From: an uncultured Dorea sp.
Lineage (GTDB): Bacteria > Bacillota > Clostridia > Lachnospirales > Lachnospiraceae
DNA: 54,835 nucleotides
Assembly (NCBI GenBank): GCA_910584265.1
Contig: CAJTZE010000022.1
Span: forward strand, 1 to 54,835
Reading direction: 5' to 3'
Shown: one piece after another, positions 43,016 through 51,029 of the stretch
How positions within the stretch are numbered: position 1 is the stretch's first letter
Layout: each line of letters opens with the position of its first letter
Notes under the pieces: model-generated
Told to the model about the DNA's origin: nothing
The model's input: only the letters and a program-made list of their open reading frames with translations
Databases searched by the model: none
Program-made: the position numbers and the translations under genes

Positions 43016-43095
43016 GCGGTCTCCAATTCTGTTTGCAGTACATATGTACCATAAACATTTTTTTGATATCCTTACAACTTATTCAAAATATCATC

Positions 43096-43124
43096 TTGAC
43101 AGAACCGGAATGCGGTGATATTCT
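43096..43124 (+). promoter_or_regulatory. Promoter of the isc operon
   Basis: TTGACA (43096-43101), a 17-base spacer and TATTCT (43119-43124), just upstream of the inverted repeat and about 55 bases before iscR. Confidence 0.75.
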
Positions 43125-43138
43125 ACTAACAGAAAAAA

Positions 43139-43159
43139 TCCTAGTAAATTGCTAGGGAT
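43139..43159 (+). promoter_or_regulatory. Candidate IscR/Rrf2 operator
   Basis: TCCTAG, a 7-base spacer and CTAGGGA form an inverted repeat (perfect CCTAG/CTAGG arms, 43140-43156). It lies between the -10 and the iscR start, fitting autorepression. Confidence 0.7.
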
Positions 43160-43179
43160 TTTGAAAAGAAGGTGAGAAA

Positions 43180-43638
43180 TTGAAGATTTCGACCAAAGGG
43201 AGATATGGCCTGCGTGCGCTGATAGACCTTGCACGGTACAGTGAGGCAGAGCCGGTATCTATCAGCTGTATTGCAGAGAGGCAGAATTTGTCGGAACGAT
43301 ACTTAGAGCAGCTAATGTCCCTGTTGAAGAAGGCGGGGCTGATCAAGAGCATCCGGGGAGCCGGCGGAGGTTATGTACTGGCGAAGGATGCGGGTGAGAT
43401 ATCGGTTGGAGATGTCCTCCGGGCACTGGAGGGCAGTCTGGAGCCGGTGGAATGTGCAGGATACAGCTCCGATGAGGAGTGTGCAGCATCCGGCGGATGT
43501 GTGACCAAATATGTATGGAAACGGATCAATGAGAGCATTAATCAGACAGTAGATGAGATTAAGCTTGATACGTTAGTAGAAGAAAGTAAGCAGCTTTCGG
43601 ACTGTGGTAAGGGAAAGACGAAGAGCTGTAACAATTAG
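43180..43638 (+). CDS. iscR: Rrf2 family iron-sulfur regulator IscR
   Basis: A 152-residue regulator with an N-terminal winged helix (MKISTKGRYGLRALIDLA, LSERYLEQLMSLLKKAGLIKSIRGAGGGY) and three cysteines (C92, C101, C107) placed like the cluster ligands of IscR, which senses cellular Fe-S status with a 2Fe-2S cluster. The start is TTG 43180, preceded by AAGGTGAG (43169-43176). It is the first gene of iscR-iscS-iscU-mnmA and probably represses the operon through the inverted repeat in its leader. The C-terminus has a Lys/Cys-rich tail of unknown role. Confidence 0.9.
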   Translation: MKISTKGRYGLRALIDLARYSEAEPVSISCIAERQNLSERYLEQLMSLLKKAGLIKSIRGAGGGYVLAKDAGEISVGDVLRALEGSLEPVECAGYSSDEECAASGGCVTKYVWKRINESINQTVDEIKLDTLVEESKQLSDCGKGKTKSCNN

Positions 43639-43650
43639 GAGGACAAGAAG

Positions 43651-44841
43651 ATGGAGAAATTAATTTATCTGGATAATGCGGCAACAACGAAAACTGCGCC
43701 GGAGGTTGTAGAGGCGATGCTTCCGTATTTTACGGAGAAGTTCGGCAATCCTTCCAGCGTGTACAGCTTTGCTTCCGGAAACAAGGATGTGATCACAAAA
43801 CAGCGGGAGATAATTGCAGATGCACTCGGGGCGAAGGCCAATGAGATTTATTTTACTGCGGGAGGATCTGAGTCGGATAACTGGGCGCTGAAAGCGGCGG
43901 CAGATGCATATAAGGACAAGGGGAATCACATCATTACGACAAAGATTGAGCACCATGCAATCCTCCATACCGGGGAGTATCTGGAGCGGCACGGCTTTGA
44001 AGTGACCTATCTGGATGTGGATGAGAACGGCGTGGTAAAGCTTGATGAGTTAAAGGCGGCTATCCGCCCGGAAACGATTTTGATTTCCGTGATGTTTGCA
44101 AATAATGAAATCGGAACCATTCAGCCGGTCAAGGAGATTGGAGAGATTGCCCGTGAACACGGCATTCTGTTCCACACCGATGCAGTACAGGCATTCGGAC
44201 AGGTTCCGATGGATGTGGATGAATGTTATATTGATATGCTCAGTGCCAGCGGCCATAAATTAAACGGCCCGAAGGGAATCGGGTTCCTCTATATCCGTAA
44301 GGGTGTAAAAATCCGCTCCTTTGTTCACGGAGGAGCCCAGGAAAGAAAGCGCAGGGCGGGAACGGAGAATGTGCCGGGCATCGTAGGACTTGGTACAGCA
44401 GTATCCCGTGCAGTACGGACGATGGAGGAACGTACGGCAAAGGAAATAGAGCTGAGAGATTACCTGATTGACCGTGTGATGAATGAGATCCCTTATACGA
44501 AGCTGAACGGCCACAAGGAAAAGAGGCTTCCCAATAATGCGAATTTTAGTTTCCGGTTCATTGAGGGAGAAGCTCTGCTGATCAAGCTGGATATGAAAGG
44601 AATCTGCGGCTCCAGCGGTTCTGCGTGTACGTCCGGTTCGCTGGATCCTTCCCATGTACTTCTGGCGATCGGACTGCCTCATGAGATTGCCCATGGTTCA
44701 CTGCGCCTTACATTGAATGAGGAGATCACAAAGGAGGATATTGATTATGTAACAGACAGCCTGAAAGAAATCGTGGCTGAACTCCGGTCAATGTCGCCGC
44801 TGTATGAGGATTTTAAGAAGGCAGAAGAGAGAGCACAATAG
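43651..44841 (+). CDS. iscS: Cysteine desulfurase IscS/NifS
   Basis: A 396-residue pyridoxal-phosphate enzyme that removes sulfur from cysteine and passes it as persulfide to IscU and MnmA. It starts with IYLDNAATT. The PLP lysine is K203 in SASGHKLNGPKG, and the active-site cysteine is C326 in CGSSGSACTSGS on the flexible loop. The length and loop fit the NifS/IscS group I type. TTAGGAGGA (43636-43644) precedes the ATG. It lies 12 bases after iscR and 54 before iscU. Confidence 0.96.
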   Translation: MEKLIYLDNAATTKTAPEVVEAMLPYFTEKFGNPSSVYSFASGNKDVITKQREIIADALGAKANEIYFTAGGSESDNWALKAAADAYKDKGNHIITTKIEHHAILHTGEYLERHGFEVTYLDVDENGVVKLDELKAAIRPETILISVMFANNEIGTIQPVKEIGEIAREHGILFHTDAVQAFGQVPMDVDECYIDMLSASGHKLNGPKGIGFLYIRKGVKIRSFVHGGAQERKRRAGTENVPGIVGLGTAVSRAVRTMEERTAKEIELRDYLIDRVMNEIPYTKLNGHKEKRLPNNANFSFRFIEGEALLIKLDMKGICGSSGSACTSGSLDPSHVLLAIGLPHEIAHGSLRLTLNEEITKEDIDYVTDSLKEIVAELRSMSPLYEDFKKAEERAQ

Positions 44842-44895
44842 TATATAATAAAATGCAGATAAAAATATGATAGGAAAGATTGGAGGAAATAGATA

Positions 44896-45339
44896 ATGTA
44901 TACAGAGAAGGTTATGGATCATTTTCAGCATCCCAGAAATATGGGGGAGATTGAGAACGCCAGCGGAGTAGGTACAGTCGGCAATGCAAAGTGCGGGGAC
45001 ATCATGAGAATCTATCTGGATATTGATGAGAACCAGATTATTCAGGACGTAAAGTTTAAGACATTTGGCTGCGGCGCCGCAGTTGCAACCAGCAGCATGG
45101 CTACAGAGCTTGTAAAGGGTAAAAATATCCAGGAGGCTATGGAGGTTACCAATAAAGCGGTTATGGAGGCTCTTGACGGACTTCCGCCGGTCAAGGTACA
45201 CTGCTCGCTTCTTGCAGAGGAGGCCATCCATGCCGCATTGTGGGATTACGCACAGAAGCATGATATTAAGATCAAGGGACTCTCTAAGCCGAAGTCAGAT
45301 ATCCATGAGGGCGAGGAAGAGGAAGAAGAGGAATATTAA
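44896..45339 (+). CDS. iscU: Iron-sulfur cluster scaffold IscU/NifU-N
   Basis: A 147-residue scaffold on which Fe-S clusters are assembled from IscS sulfur and iron. The three cluster cysteines are C33 (GNAKCGD), C59 (FGCGAA) and C103 (VHCSLLAEEA). The core matches the NifU N-terminal/IscU domain; the C-terminal tail is a run of acidic residues, unusual for IscU. It lacks the other NifU domains. TTGGAGGAA (44880-44888) precedes the ATG. Confidence 0.94.
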   Translation: MYTEKVMDHFQHPRNMGEIENASGVGTVGNAKCGDIMRIYLDIDENQIIQDVKFKTFGCGAAVATSSMATELVKGKNIQEAMEVTNKAVMEALDGLPPVKVHCSLLAEEAIHAALWDYAQKHDIKIKGLSKPKSDIHEGEEEEEEEY

Positions 45340-45356
45340 AAGAGGCTCTGGTATCC

Positions 45357-46448
45357 ATGAATAGAAAGAAAGTAGTGATAGGAATGTCCGGAGGCGTGGA
45401 TTCTTCTGTGGCGGCTTATCTTCTGAAAGAGCAGGGGTATGATGTGATCGGAGTAACCATGCAGATCTGGCAGGACGAGGGAGCACAGCTCCAAGAGGAA
45501 AACGGCGGATGCTGCGGCTTAGAGGCCGTGGAGGATGCCAGAAGAGTAGCCGCAAGCCTTAACATTCCTTACTATGTGATGAATTTTAAAGCAGAATTTC
45601 AAAAATCCGTGATCGATTATTTTGTGGATGAATACATGGAAGGCAGGACGCCCAATCCCTGTATTGCCTGCAACCGCTATGTGAAATGGGAGTCGCTGCT
45701 CCATAGAAGCCTGCTGATCGGGGCAGATTATATTGCTACCGGACATTATGCGCGTGTTGAGAAGCTTCCAAACGGCAGATATTCCTTGAGAACCTGCGCT
45801 GCCGGGAAGAAGGATCAGACCTATGCACTGTATAACCTGACGCAGGAGCAGCTTGCAAGGACATTGATGCCGGCAGGGATGTATGAGAAGGCAGAGATCC
45901 GCAGGATTGCGGAGCGGCTACGGCTTCCTGTGGCAGATAAGCCGGACAGCCAGGATATCTGTTTTGTACCGGATGGGGACTATGCTTCATTTATAGAAAG
46001 GGAACGGAACACCGGATTTCCGGAAGGGAATTTTGTTACCAGAGACGGAACCGTGGCTGGAAGACATAAAGGGATCATCCATTATACTGTGGGACAGCGG
46101 AAGGGACTGGGACTTGCAATGGGGTATCCGGTATTTGTCCTGGAAATACGGCCTCAGACTAACGAGGTTATGATAGGAAGCCGGGAGGAAGCGCTGGTTC
46201 GGTGCGTGAGGGCAGACCGGTTGAACTTTATGTCAGAAGAAGACCTGCCGCAGCCGAGGCGGCTGTGGGCTAAAATACGCTATAATCATAAGGGTGCATG
46301 GTGCATGGCAGAAAAAACAGGGCCGGATGAAATACTCTGTACGTTTGAGGCGCCTCTTCAGGGAGCGGCTCCGGGACAGGCGCTTGTGCTTTATGACGGG
46401 GAATATGTGTTTGGCGGAGGGACGATTACAGGAGGATACAGATCATGA
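45357..46448 (+). CDS. mnmA: tRNA 2-thiouridylase MnmA
   Basis: A 363-residue enzyme that thiolates U34 of tRNA-Lys, -Glu and -Gln, using ATP and sulfur from IscS. The PP-loop is GMSGGVDSSVAAYLL (residues 9-23). The paired catalytic cysteines appear to be C102 (NPCIACNRYVKW) and C202 (DSQDICFV). The C-terminal domain starts TVAGRHKGIIHYTVGQRKGLG. It is the fourth gene of the isc operon; close linkage to iscS is common in Firmicutes. Its stop codon overlaps the hisK start (ATGA). Confidence 0.96.
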   Translation: MNRKKVVIGMSGGVDSSVAAYLLKEQGYDVIGVTMQIWQDEGAQLQEENGGCCGLEAVEDARRVAASLNIPYYVMNFKAEFQKSVIDYFVDEYMEGRTPNPCIACNRYVKWESLLHRSLLIGADYIATGHYARVEKLPNGRYSLRTCAAGKKDQTYALYNLTQEQLARTLMPAGMYEKAEIRRIAERLRLPVADKPDSQDICFVPDGDYASFIERERNTGFPEGNFVTRDGTVAGRHKGIIHYTVGQRKGLGLAMGYPVFVLEIRPQTNEVMIGSREEALVRCVRADRLNFMSEEDLPQPRRLWAKIRYNHKGAWCMAEKTGPDEILCTFEAPLQGAAPGQALVLYDGEYVFGGGTITGGYRS

Positions 46449-47248
46449 GGGCAGATGTTCATATGCATTGCAGTTTTTCCAGTGATTCTGAGACCAGACC
46501 GGAGGATATGGCGGAGGCAGCCATTGCAAAAGGGCTGGAGGTCATTTGTTTTACGGATCATTATGATAAAGATAATTTTGACTGGGGACAGGAAGACATC
46601 TTTGATGAAGAGCGCTATTTTAAAGAGATGCCGGTTCTCCGGGACCGCTATCAGGATAGAATCGATATACGGATCGGGGTGGAACTGGGGTTGCAGCCCC
46701 ATCTGGGAGAGTTTTACCGTGAATTTACGGAGAAGTATCCGCTGGATTTTGTGATCGGCTCCGTACATTCGGTGCAGGGACATGATGCGGCCACAAAGAA
46801 GATTTATGAGGATCATACGGATCAGGAGGCTTACCGGCTCCAGTTTGAAGAGATGCTGGAGGATGTGCAGAAGATTAAAGCCTACGATGTTCTCGGGCAT
46901 ATGGACTATATGGTGCGTTACAGTAATCAGGGAGTGAAGAGCTATTCCTGCAGTGATTACATAGATATCATTGATGAGATATTGAAGCAGGTCATTTCTG
47001 ACGGGAAAGGGATTGAACTGAATACATCTGGATTAAAGTATGGAATCGGGTTTGCCCATCCCCATACAGAGATATTGAAACGTTACCGGGAGCTTGGCGG
47101 AGAGATTATAACTGTAGGGGCAGATGGTCATATCCCGGAGCATATTGCCTATGATTTTCATTTGGCTGATGACATCTTAAGGGAATGCGGCTTCAGATAT
47201 TATGCAGAATTTAAGGAGAGGAAACCGGAATTTTTTAAATTATTTTAA
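46445..47248 (+). CDS. hisK: Histidinol-phosphatase, PHP family (HisK)
   Basis: A 267-residue PHP-fold metal phosphatase. It begins RADVHMHCSFSSDSET and contains FTDHYD (residues ~35-40), the usual metal-binding His/Asp motifs; GVELGLQPH, VIGSVHSVQG and LGHMDYMVRY supply the rest. Close relatives are HisJ/HisK-type histidinol-phosphatases of histidine synthesis. The gene overlaps the mnmA stop by 4 bases, so it is cotranslated, an arrangement unrelated to histidine genes. PHP proteins vary in substrate, so the activity is inferred. Confidence 0.82.
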   Translation: MRADVHMHCSFSSDSETRPEDMAEAAIAKGLEVICFTDHYDKDNFDWGQEDIFDEERYFKEMPVLRDRYQDRIDIRIGVELGLQPHLGEFYREFTEKYPLDFVIGSVHSVQGHDAATKKIYEDHTDQEAYRLQFEEMLEDVQKIKAYDVLGHMDYMVRYSNQGVKSYSCSDYIDIIDEILKQVISDGKGIELNTSGLKYGIGFAHPHTEILKRYRELGGEIITVGADGHIPEHIAYDFHLADDILRECGFRYYAEFKERKPEFFKLF

Positions 47249-47270
47249 CATAACAGAAGAACCAGTATAA

Positions 47271-47301
47271 AAAGTCTGTGCAAAAAGCGCAGGCTTTTTT
47301 T
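47271..47301 (+). terminator. Terminator of the isc-mnmA-hisK operon
   Basis: An 11-bp stem with two G-U pairs (AAAGTCTGTGC, 47271-47281, with GCGCAGGCTTT, 47287-47297) is followed by a run of seven T's. Confidence 0.8.
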
Positions 47302-47375
47302 GATTTTATTAATCCTTTTCTCATACGATCATCGTTATAATAAATAAGGGGACGCCCTTGAAGGAGAACATCTTT

Positions 47376-47933
47376 ATGCGCGAAGAGATATTATTAAAGA
47401 GGCTGCGGGCCGGGGATGCTTCAGCCATGGACGAGCTGGTGCGTATGTATTATTCGGAAATACTGCGGTACTGCAAATGGCATGCACCGGATGTGCATCT
47501 GGCGGAGGACGCGGCGCAGGAGACTTTTTTGAAAGCAATAAAATATTTGGGCAGATGCGGATTTTCCGGGAAATTTCGGAATTTTCTTTATAAGATCGCA
47601 GGAAATACCTGTATTGATTTATACAGGAGCAGGGGACGGGATCTTGTGCCGCTGGAGGAAGTGAATGGGGATATATCATATGCAGAACAGGGCTTTGAAG
47701 AGGCGGCAGATCAGCTTTTTATTAAGGAGCTGGTCAGAAAATTAGAGCCGTCCGCACAGGAGATCGTGATTCTGCGGTTTGGCCAGGATCTAAAGCTTCG
47801 GGAGATTGCCGGCATTATGGATATGCCTATGCGTACGGTGCAGTCAAAGCTGAGAGCGGCGCTCAAGGAGCTTAAGACTCAGTTGATGAAGGGAGGGGAA
47901 ACAGATGGAAAGAGATATGGAGAACAGGATTAG
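47376..47933 (+). CDS. ECF-type RNA polymerase sigma factor
   Basis: A 185-residue sigma-70 family protein. Region 2 (DELVRMYYSEILRYC, then EDAAQETFLKAIKYLGR) binds core enzyme and the -10 element. Region 4 (EIVILRFGQDLKLREIAGIMDMPMRTVQSKLRAALKEL) is a helix-turn-helix for the -35 element. AAGGAG (47360-47365) precedes ATG 47376; an upstream TTG at 47358 is unlikely. Its 3' end overlaps the next membrane-protein gene by 29 bases, and an ABC exporter pair follows: the pattern of an ECF factor with its sensor or anti-sigma partner and target transporter. A small palindrome (ACGATCATCGT, 47325-47335) lies upstream. Confidence 0.88.
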   Translation: MREEILLKRLRAGDASAMDELVRMYYSEILRYCKWHAPDVHLAEDAAQETFLKAIKYLGRCGFSGKFRNFLYKIAGNTCIDLYRSRGRDLVPLEEVNGDISYAEQGFEEAADQLFIKELVRKLEPSAQEIVILRFGQDLKLREIAGIMDMPMRTVQSKLRAALKELKTQLMKGGETDGKRYGEQD

Positions 47934-48669
47934 AAGGGCGCTTGCCGAGGAGGAAGGGGCGTCGGAGCAGATGACAGACAGGATGATCCTTCTTTCCAGA
48001 ATGCAGTGGAATGCTGCAAATCTGAAAAAACGGATCGGATTTGGAGAACTGCTTCTTTCGCAGCTCCGGTATATTGGCTGGAGGATGTGGATGGTTGAGC
48101 TGATCCTTGCGTTTGTACCGACATTTCTTATAATACAGTATGTGGAATGGCATGTGATCACACCGGTAAAAGCGGTATGTTTCCTTAGTTGTCTTGTGGT
48201 AGGCATATCCATGTTCTGGGTGGTGTTTATTTACCGTTCCGGCTATTATCATATGATGGAAATAGAAGCGGCTGCATTTTTTTCTTTGAAACGGCTGCTG
48301 TTATCCAGAATTATAATCCTGTTTGCAGGAGAGCTGGCGGTGATCGCAGGAATTTCAGCGTTGACATCTGCCCATACGGCTCTTGGCTTTGGGAGCGGTA
48401 TGGTCTATATGCTGTTTGCCTTTGGAGCATGCAGCAACGGTATGCTGGTTCTGATCCGGCGTGCAGGGATGGACCGGCTGTGCCGTTATTTTCTGGCATA
48501 CGGAGTGCTGCTTCTGGCTGTGCTGCTGCTGTTAGCCAAATTTCTGCCGCAGTTTTTTGACGGGACACGGCAGACATGGGTCGCTTTTGGCAGCTTTGTT
48601 TTGCTTGGATACTGCATTTATCAAGGTGTTCTGCTTTTGAAGCAGCAGGGAGAAACTGTATACGCCTGA
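47905..48669 (+). CDS. Membrane protein of an ECF sigma/ABC cassette
   Basis: A 254-residue protein with a charged N-terminal cytoplasmic part (about 65 residues) and five or six hydrophobic segments. No family motif is recognised with confidence. Its position, overlapping the ECF sigma gene by 29 bases and directly before an ABC ATPase, suggests a membrane anti-sigma factor or a permease-like subunit. The N-terminal segment (MENRIRRALAEEE with a helical run) has the size of anti-sigma N-terminal regions, but no zinc motif (HxxxCxxC) is present. GGGAGG (47891-47896) precedes the ATG. Confidence 0.6.
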   Translation: MERDMENRIRRALAEEEGASEQMTDRMILLSRMQWNAANLKKRIGFGELLLSQLRYIGWRMWMVELILAFVPTFLIIQYVEWHVITPVKAVCFLSCLVVGISMFWVVFIYRSGYYHMMEIEAAAFFSLKRLLLSRIIILFAGELAVIAGISALTSAHTALGFGSGMVYMLFAFGACSNGMLVLIRRAGMDRLCRYFLAYGVLLLAVLLLLAKFLPQFFDGTRQTWVAFGSFVLLGYCIYQGVLLLKQQGETVYA

Positions 48670-48682
48670 CGGGAGGGTTAAA

Positions 48683-49564
48683 ATGATGGAACTTAGGATG
48701 GAACACATTACAAAACAATATAAGGATAAACTGGCTGTAGATGATGTGTCTCTTACGGTCACGCCGGGGGTCTGGGGGCTTTTGGGTGCAAACGGGGCAG
48801 GAAAGACTACGCTGATGAAGATGATTGCCGGGATTATGAGTCCGACTTCCGGTAAAATTGTATACGACGGCGTTCCCATTGCGGCGCTTAAAGGGAGCTA
48901 TCGGGATATTTTCGGGTATCTGCCGCAGGAATTCGGCTTTTATCCGGAATTTACCGTAAAGGATTATCTGGAATATGTGGCTGTCTTAAAGGGGCTGACA
49001 AAAACGGATACAAAGAAAAAGATAGCGGAGCTTTTAGAGAGGCTTTCTCTGGAGGATGTCAGGAAGAAACGGATCGTCAGATTGTCCGGCGGAATGAAAC
49101 GGCGCGTGGGAATCGCGCAGGCACTTCTTAACGAGCCGGAAATACTGATTTTGGATGAGCCGACCAGCGGTCTTGATCCGGGGGAGCGGGTCAGGTTCCG
49201 GAATCTTTTATCGGAATTTGCCCATGACAGGATTGTGGTAATATCTACCCATATTGTATCGGATGTGGAATATATCGCCGCCCAGAATGCGGTGATGAAA
49301 AACGGAAAAATCATACAGACCGGAACAACGGAGGAATTGGTAAAGCATGTGGCCGGAAAGGTCTGGACCTGCCGGGTTCCGGCTGACGAAACGGGAAGAT
49401 GGGAGAAGGAAGTGCAGGTGGTGAATCTGCGGAATGAGCCGGATGGGACCGTGGCGCTCCGGTATTTGGCAGATGAGAAAATGACAGAGGATTCAAAGCG
49501 TGTAAAGCCGCGGCTGGAGGATCTCTATCTGTGGCTGTTTCCGCAGGAAGGAGGAGTAAGATGA
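48683..49564 (+). CDS. ABC transporter ATP-binding protein (drug/lantibiotic exporter type)
   Basis: A 293-residue ATPase with Walker A GANGAGKTT, Q-loop LPQEFGF, signature LSGGMKRR, Walker B ILILDEPTSGLD and H-loop STH. The sequence belongs to the CcmA-like exporter ATPases (BcrA-type), with an extra C-terminal region of ~70 residues. It pairs with the permease whose start overlaps its stop (ATGA). GACGGGAGGG (48669-48678) precedes the ATG. It probably exports or senses an envelope-active compound; the actual substrate is unknown. Confidence 0.9.
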   Translation: MMELRMEHITKQYKDKLAVDDVSLTVTPGVWGLLGANGAGKTTLMKMIAGIMSPTSGKIVYDGVPIAALKGSYRDIFGYLPQEFGFYPEFTVKDYLEYVAVLKGLTKTDTKKKIAELLERLSLEDVRKKRIVRLSGGMKRRVGIAQALLNEPEILILDEPTSGLDPGERVRFRNLLSEFAHDRIVVISTHIVSDVEYIAAQNAVMKNGKIIQTGTTEELVKHVAGKVWTCRVPADETGRWEKEVQVVNLRNEPDGTVALRYLADEKMTEDSKRVKPRLEDLYLWLFPQEGGVR

Positions 49565-50811
49565 GGCTTTTATTATTGGAAATCAAACGTGTATTACTGA
49601 CAAGGATCACATGGTTTCTGCTGGGCATGAGCCTGATTCTGACGGCGGCACTGGCATATATACCTGTAACCTTTGAAGGGGTGGTGCTGGATGAAAATGG
49701 AAAGAAAACGGAGCTGACAGGACTGGAGGCAGTGAAGCATTACCGGCAGTACAATAACACGATATATGGAGAAGTGACGGCCGAAAAGCTTACAGAAGCC
49801 ATAGAAAAGCGTCAGGAACTTTACCGGGAATACGATTCAGAATATGGAGAAAATATCCCGTCAGAGGTATATTATAAGGAACTGGCGTCTTCAGATGCCT
49901 ATGTACATGGGATAAAAGAAGTGTTTGCGGATCCTAAGACCGGGATTGCGCCGGAGGTTCTGGAACTTGATCCAGAGGAAGTGGGGGATTACTATGGCAG
50001 GCTGACGGAGAGGCTGGCTTCTGTGATGAAAATGGGACAGAAGGATTACCCTTCGGCAGAAAAAGCCGCGTTAGAGAAATTTGAGAAGGTGGAACGGCCC
50101 TATCAGTATTATTACGGCGCATCGGGAAATTCCATGGATTACCAGGTGCTGCTGATCTTTGCGGCTGCAGTTTTCTGCGTAGTTATCGCGGCGCCGGTAT
50201 TTTCAACCGAATACCAGACCGGTTCAGACGATATCCTGCGGTGCACCAGGCATGGAAGGGCTCGCCTTGCCGCCGCCAAGATCCTATCGGCATTTCTCAT
50301 AACCGGAACCGCTTTTACTTTCTGCGGCGTTTTGTATATCCTGATAAGCAACTGCCTGTTCGGATGGGAAGGTACTAAGACTTCTATGCAGATTATCTTT
50401 TCGGTAACAAGCCTTCCAGCATATACAATAGGACAGCTTCAATGGGCAAATCTGGCAGGAAGTATTCTGATTGTGCTTTCTACAATCAGCTTTACGCTGT
50501 TTGTATCTTCAAAGGCAAAGAATAATGTCAGCGCCCTTGCAGGAGGACTTCTCTTTGTGATCCTTCCGGTGATCGCAGATGCCGCCCTGCCGGGACAGCT
50601 TGGGAAATGGGTTGGCTGTATCCTTCCATCCGGCGGGATCGGGCTTTCCAACAGCCTGCTGTATGCCATGACAGATTTTGACTTTCTGCACATAGGGCAG
50701 ACATCCGTCTGGAATGTAGATCTGCTTCTGGTGATACGTGCAGTAGAGATTCCTGTCTTTGTCCTGCTCGCGGTTTATACCTACTGCCGGAGGGGAAATG
50801 CCGGGAAATAA
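49561..50811 (+). CDS. ABC transporter permease (ABC-2 type)
   Basis: A 416-residue protein with one N-terminal membrane segment (~13-34), a ~145-residue extracytoplasmic domain, and five to six C-terminal segments, the layout of ABC-2 permeases (the BcrB-like class with a large outer domain). The cytoplasmic turn TEYQTGSDDILRCTRHGRARL is typical. The start ATG 49561 is coupled to the ATPase stop, with GGAAGGAGG (49546-49554). It forms one transporter with the preceding gene. No terminator is clear after it. Confidence 0.82.
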   Translation: MRLLLLEIKRVLLTRITWFLLGMSLILTAALAYIPVTFEGVVLDENGKKTELTGLEAVKHYRQYNNTIYGEVTAEKLTEAIEKRQELYREYDSEYGENIPSEVYYKELASSDAYVHGIKEVFADPKTGIAPEVLELDPEEVGDYYGRLTERLASVMKMGQKDYPSAEKAALEKFEKVERPYQYYYGASGNSMDYQVLLIFAAAVFCVVIAAPVFSTEYQTGSDDILRCTRHGRARLAAAKILSAFLITGTAFTFCGVLYILISNCLFGWEGTKTSMQIIFSVTSLPAYTIGQLQWANLAGSILIVLSTISFTLFVSSKAKNNVSALAGGLLFVILPVIADAALPGQLGKWVGCILPSGGIGLSNSLLYAMTDFDFLHIGQTSVWNVDLLLVIRAVEIPVFVLLAVYTYCRRGNAGK

Positions 50812-50906
50812 AGCTTGGAGTTTTTGCATTGACAGCAGCTTTCAGCCGGGAAATCTGGAGAATATAGAAAAATTCGCCGTTACTTCCATAAAAATGCAAA
50901 AGAGAC

Positions 50907-50935
50907 TTGAATTTTTGTACAAGATTTAGTACAAT
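50907..50935 (+). promoter_or_regulatory. Promoter of gapA with embedded palindrome
   Basis: TTGAAT (50907-50912), a 17-base spacer and TACAAT (50930-50935). Inside, TTGTAC (50915-50920) and GTACAA (50929-50934) form a perfect inverted repeat with an 8-base gap, a candidate operator overlapping the -10. Confidence 0.7.
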
Positions 50936-51029
50936 AATAGCTGGTTGATGATTCTTTAACAAAGGTTGAAGGATTTCAAGAATATGAGGCTGTGAAAAAC
51001 AGTTAATAATCATTTAGGAGGAATTAATC

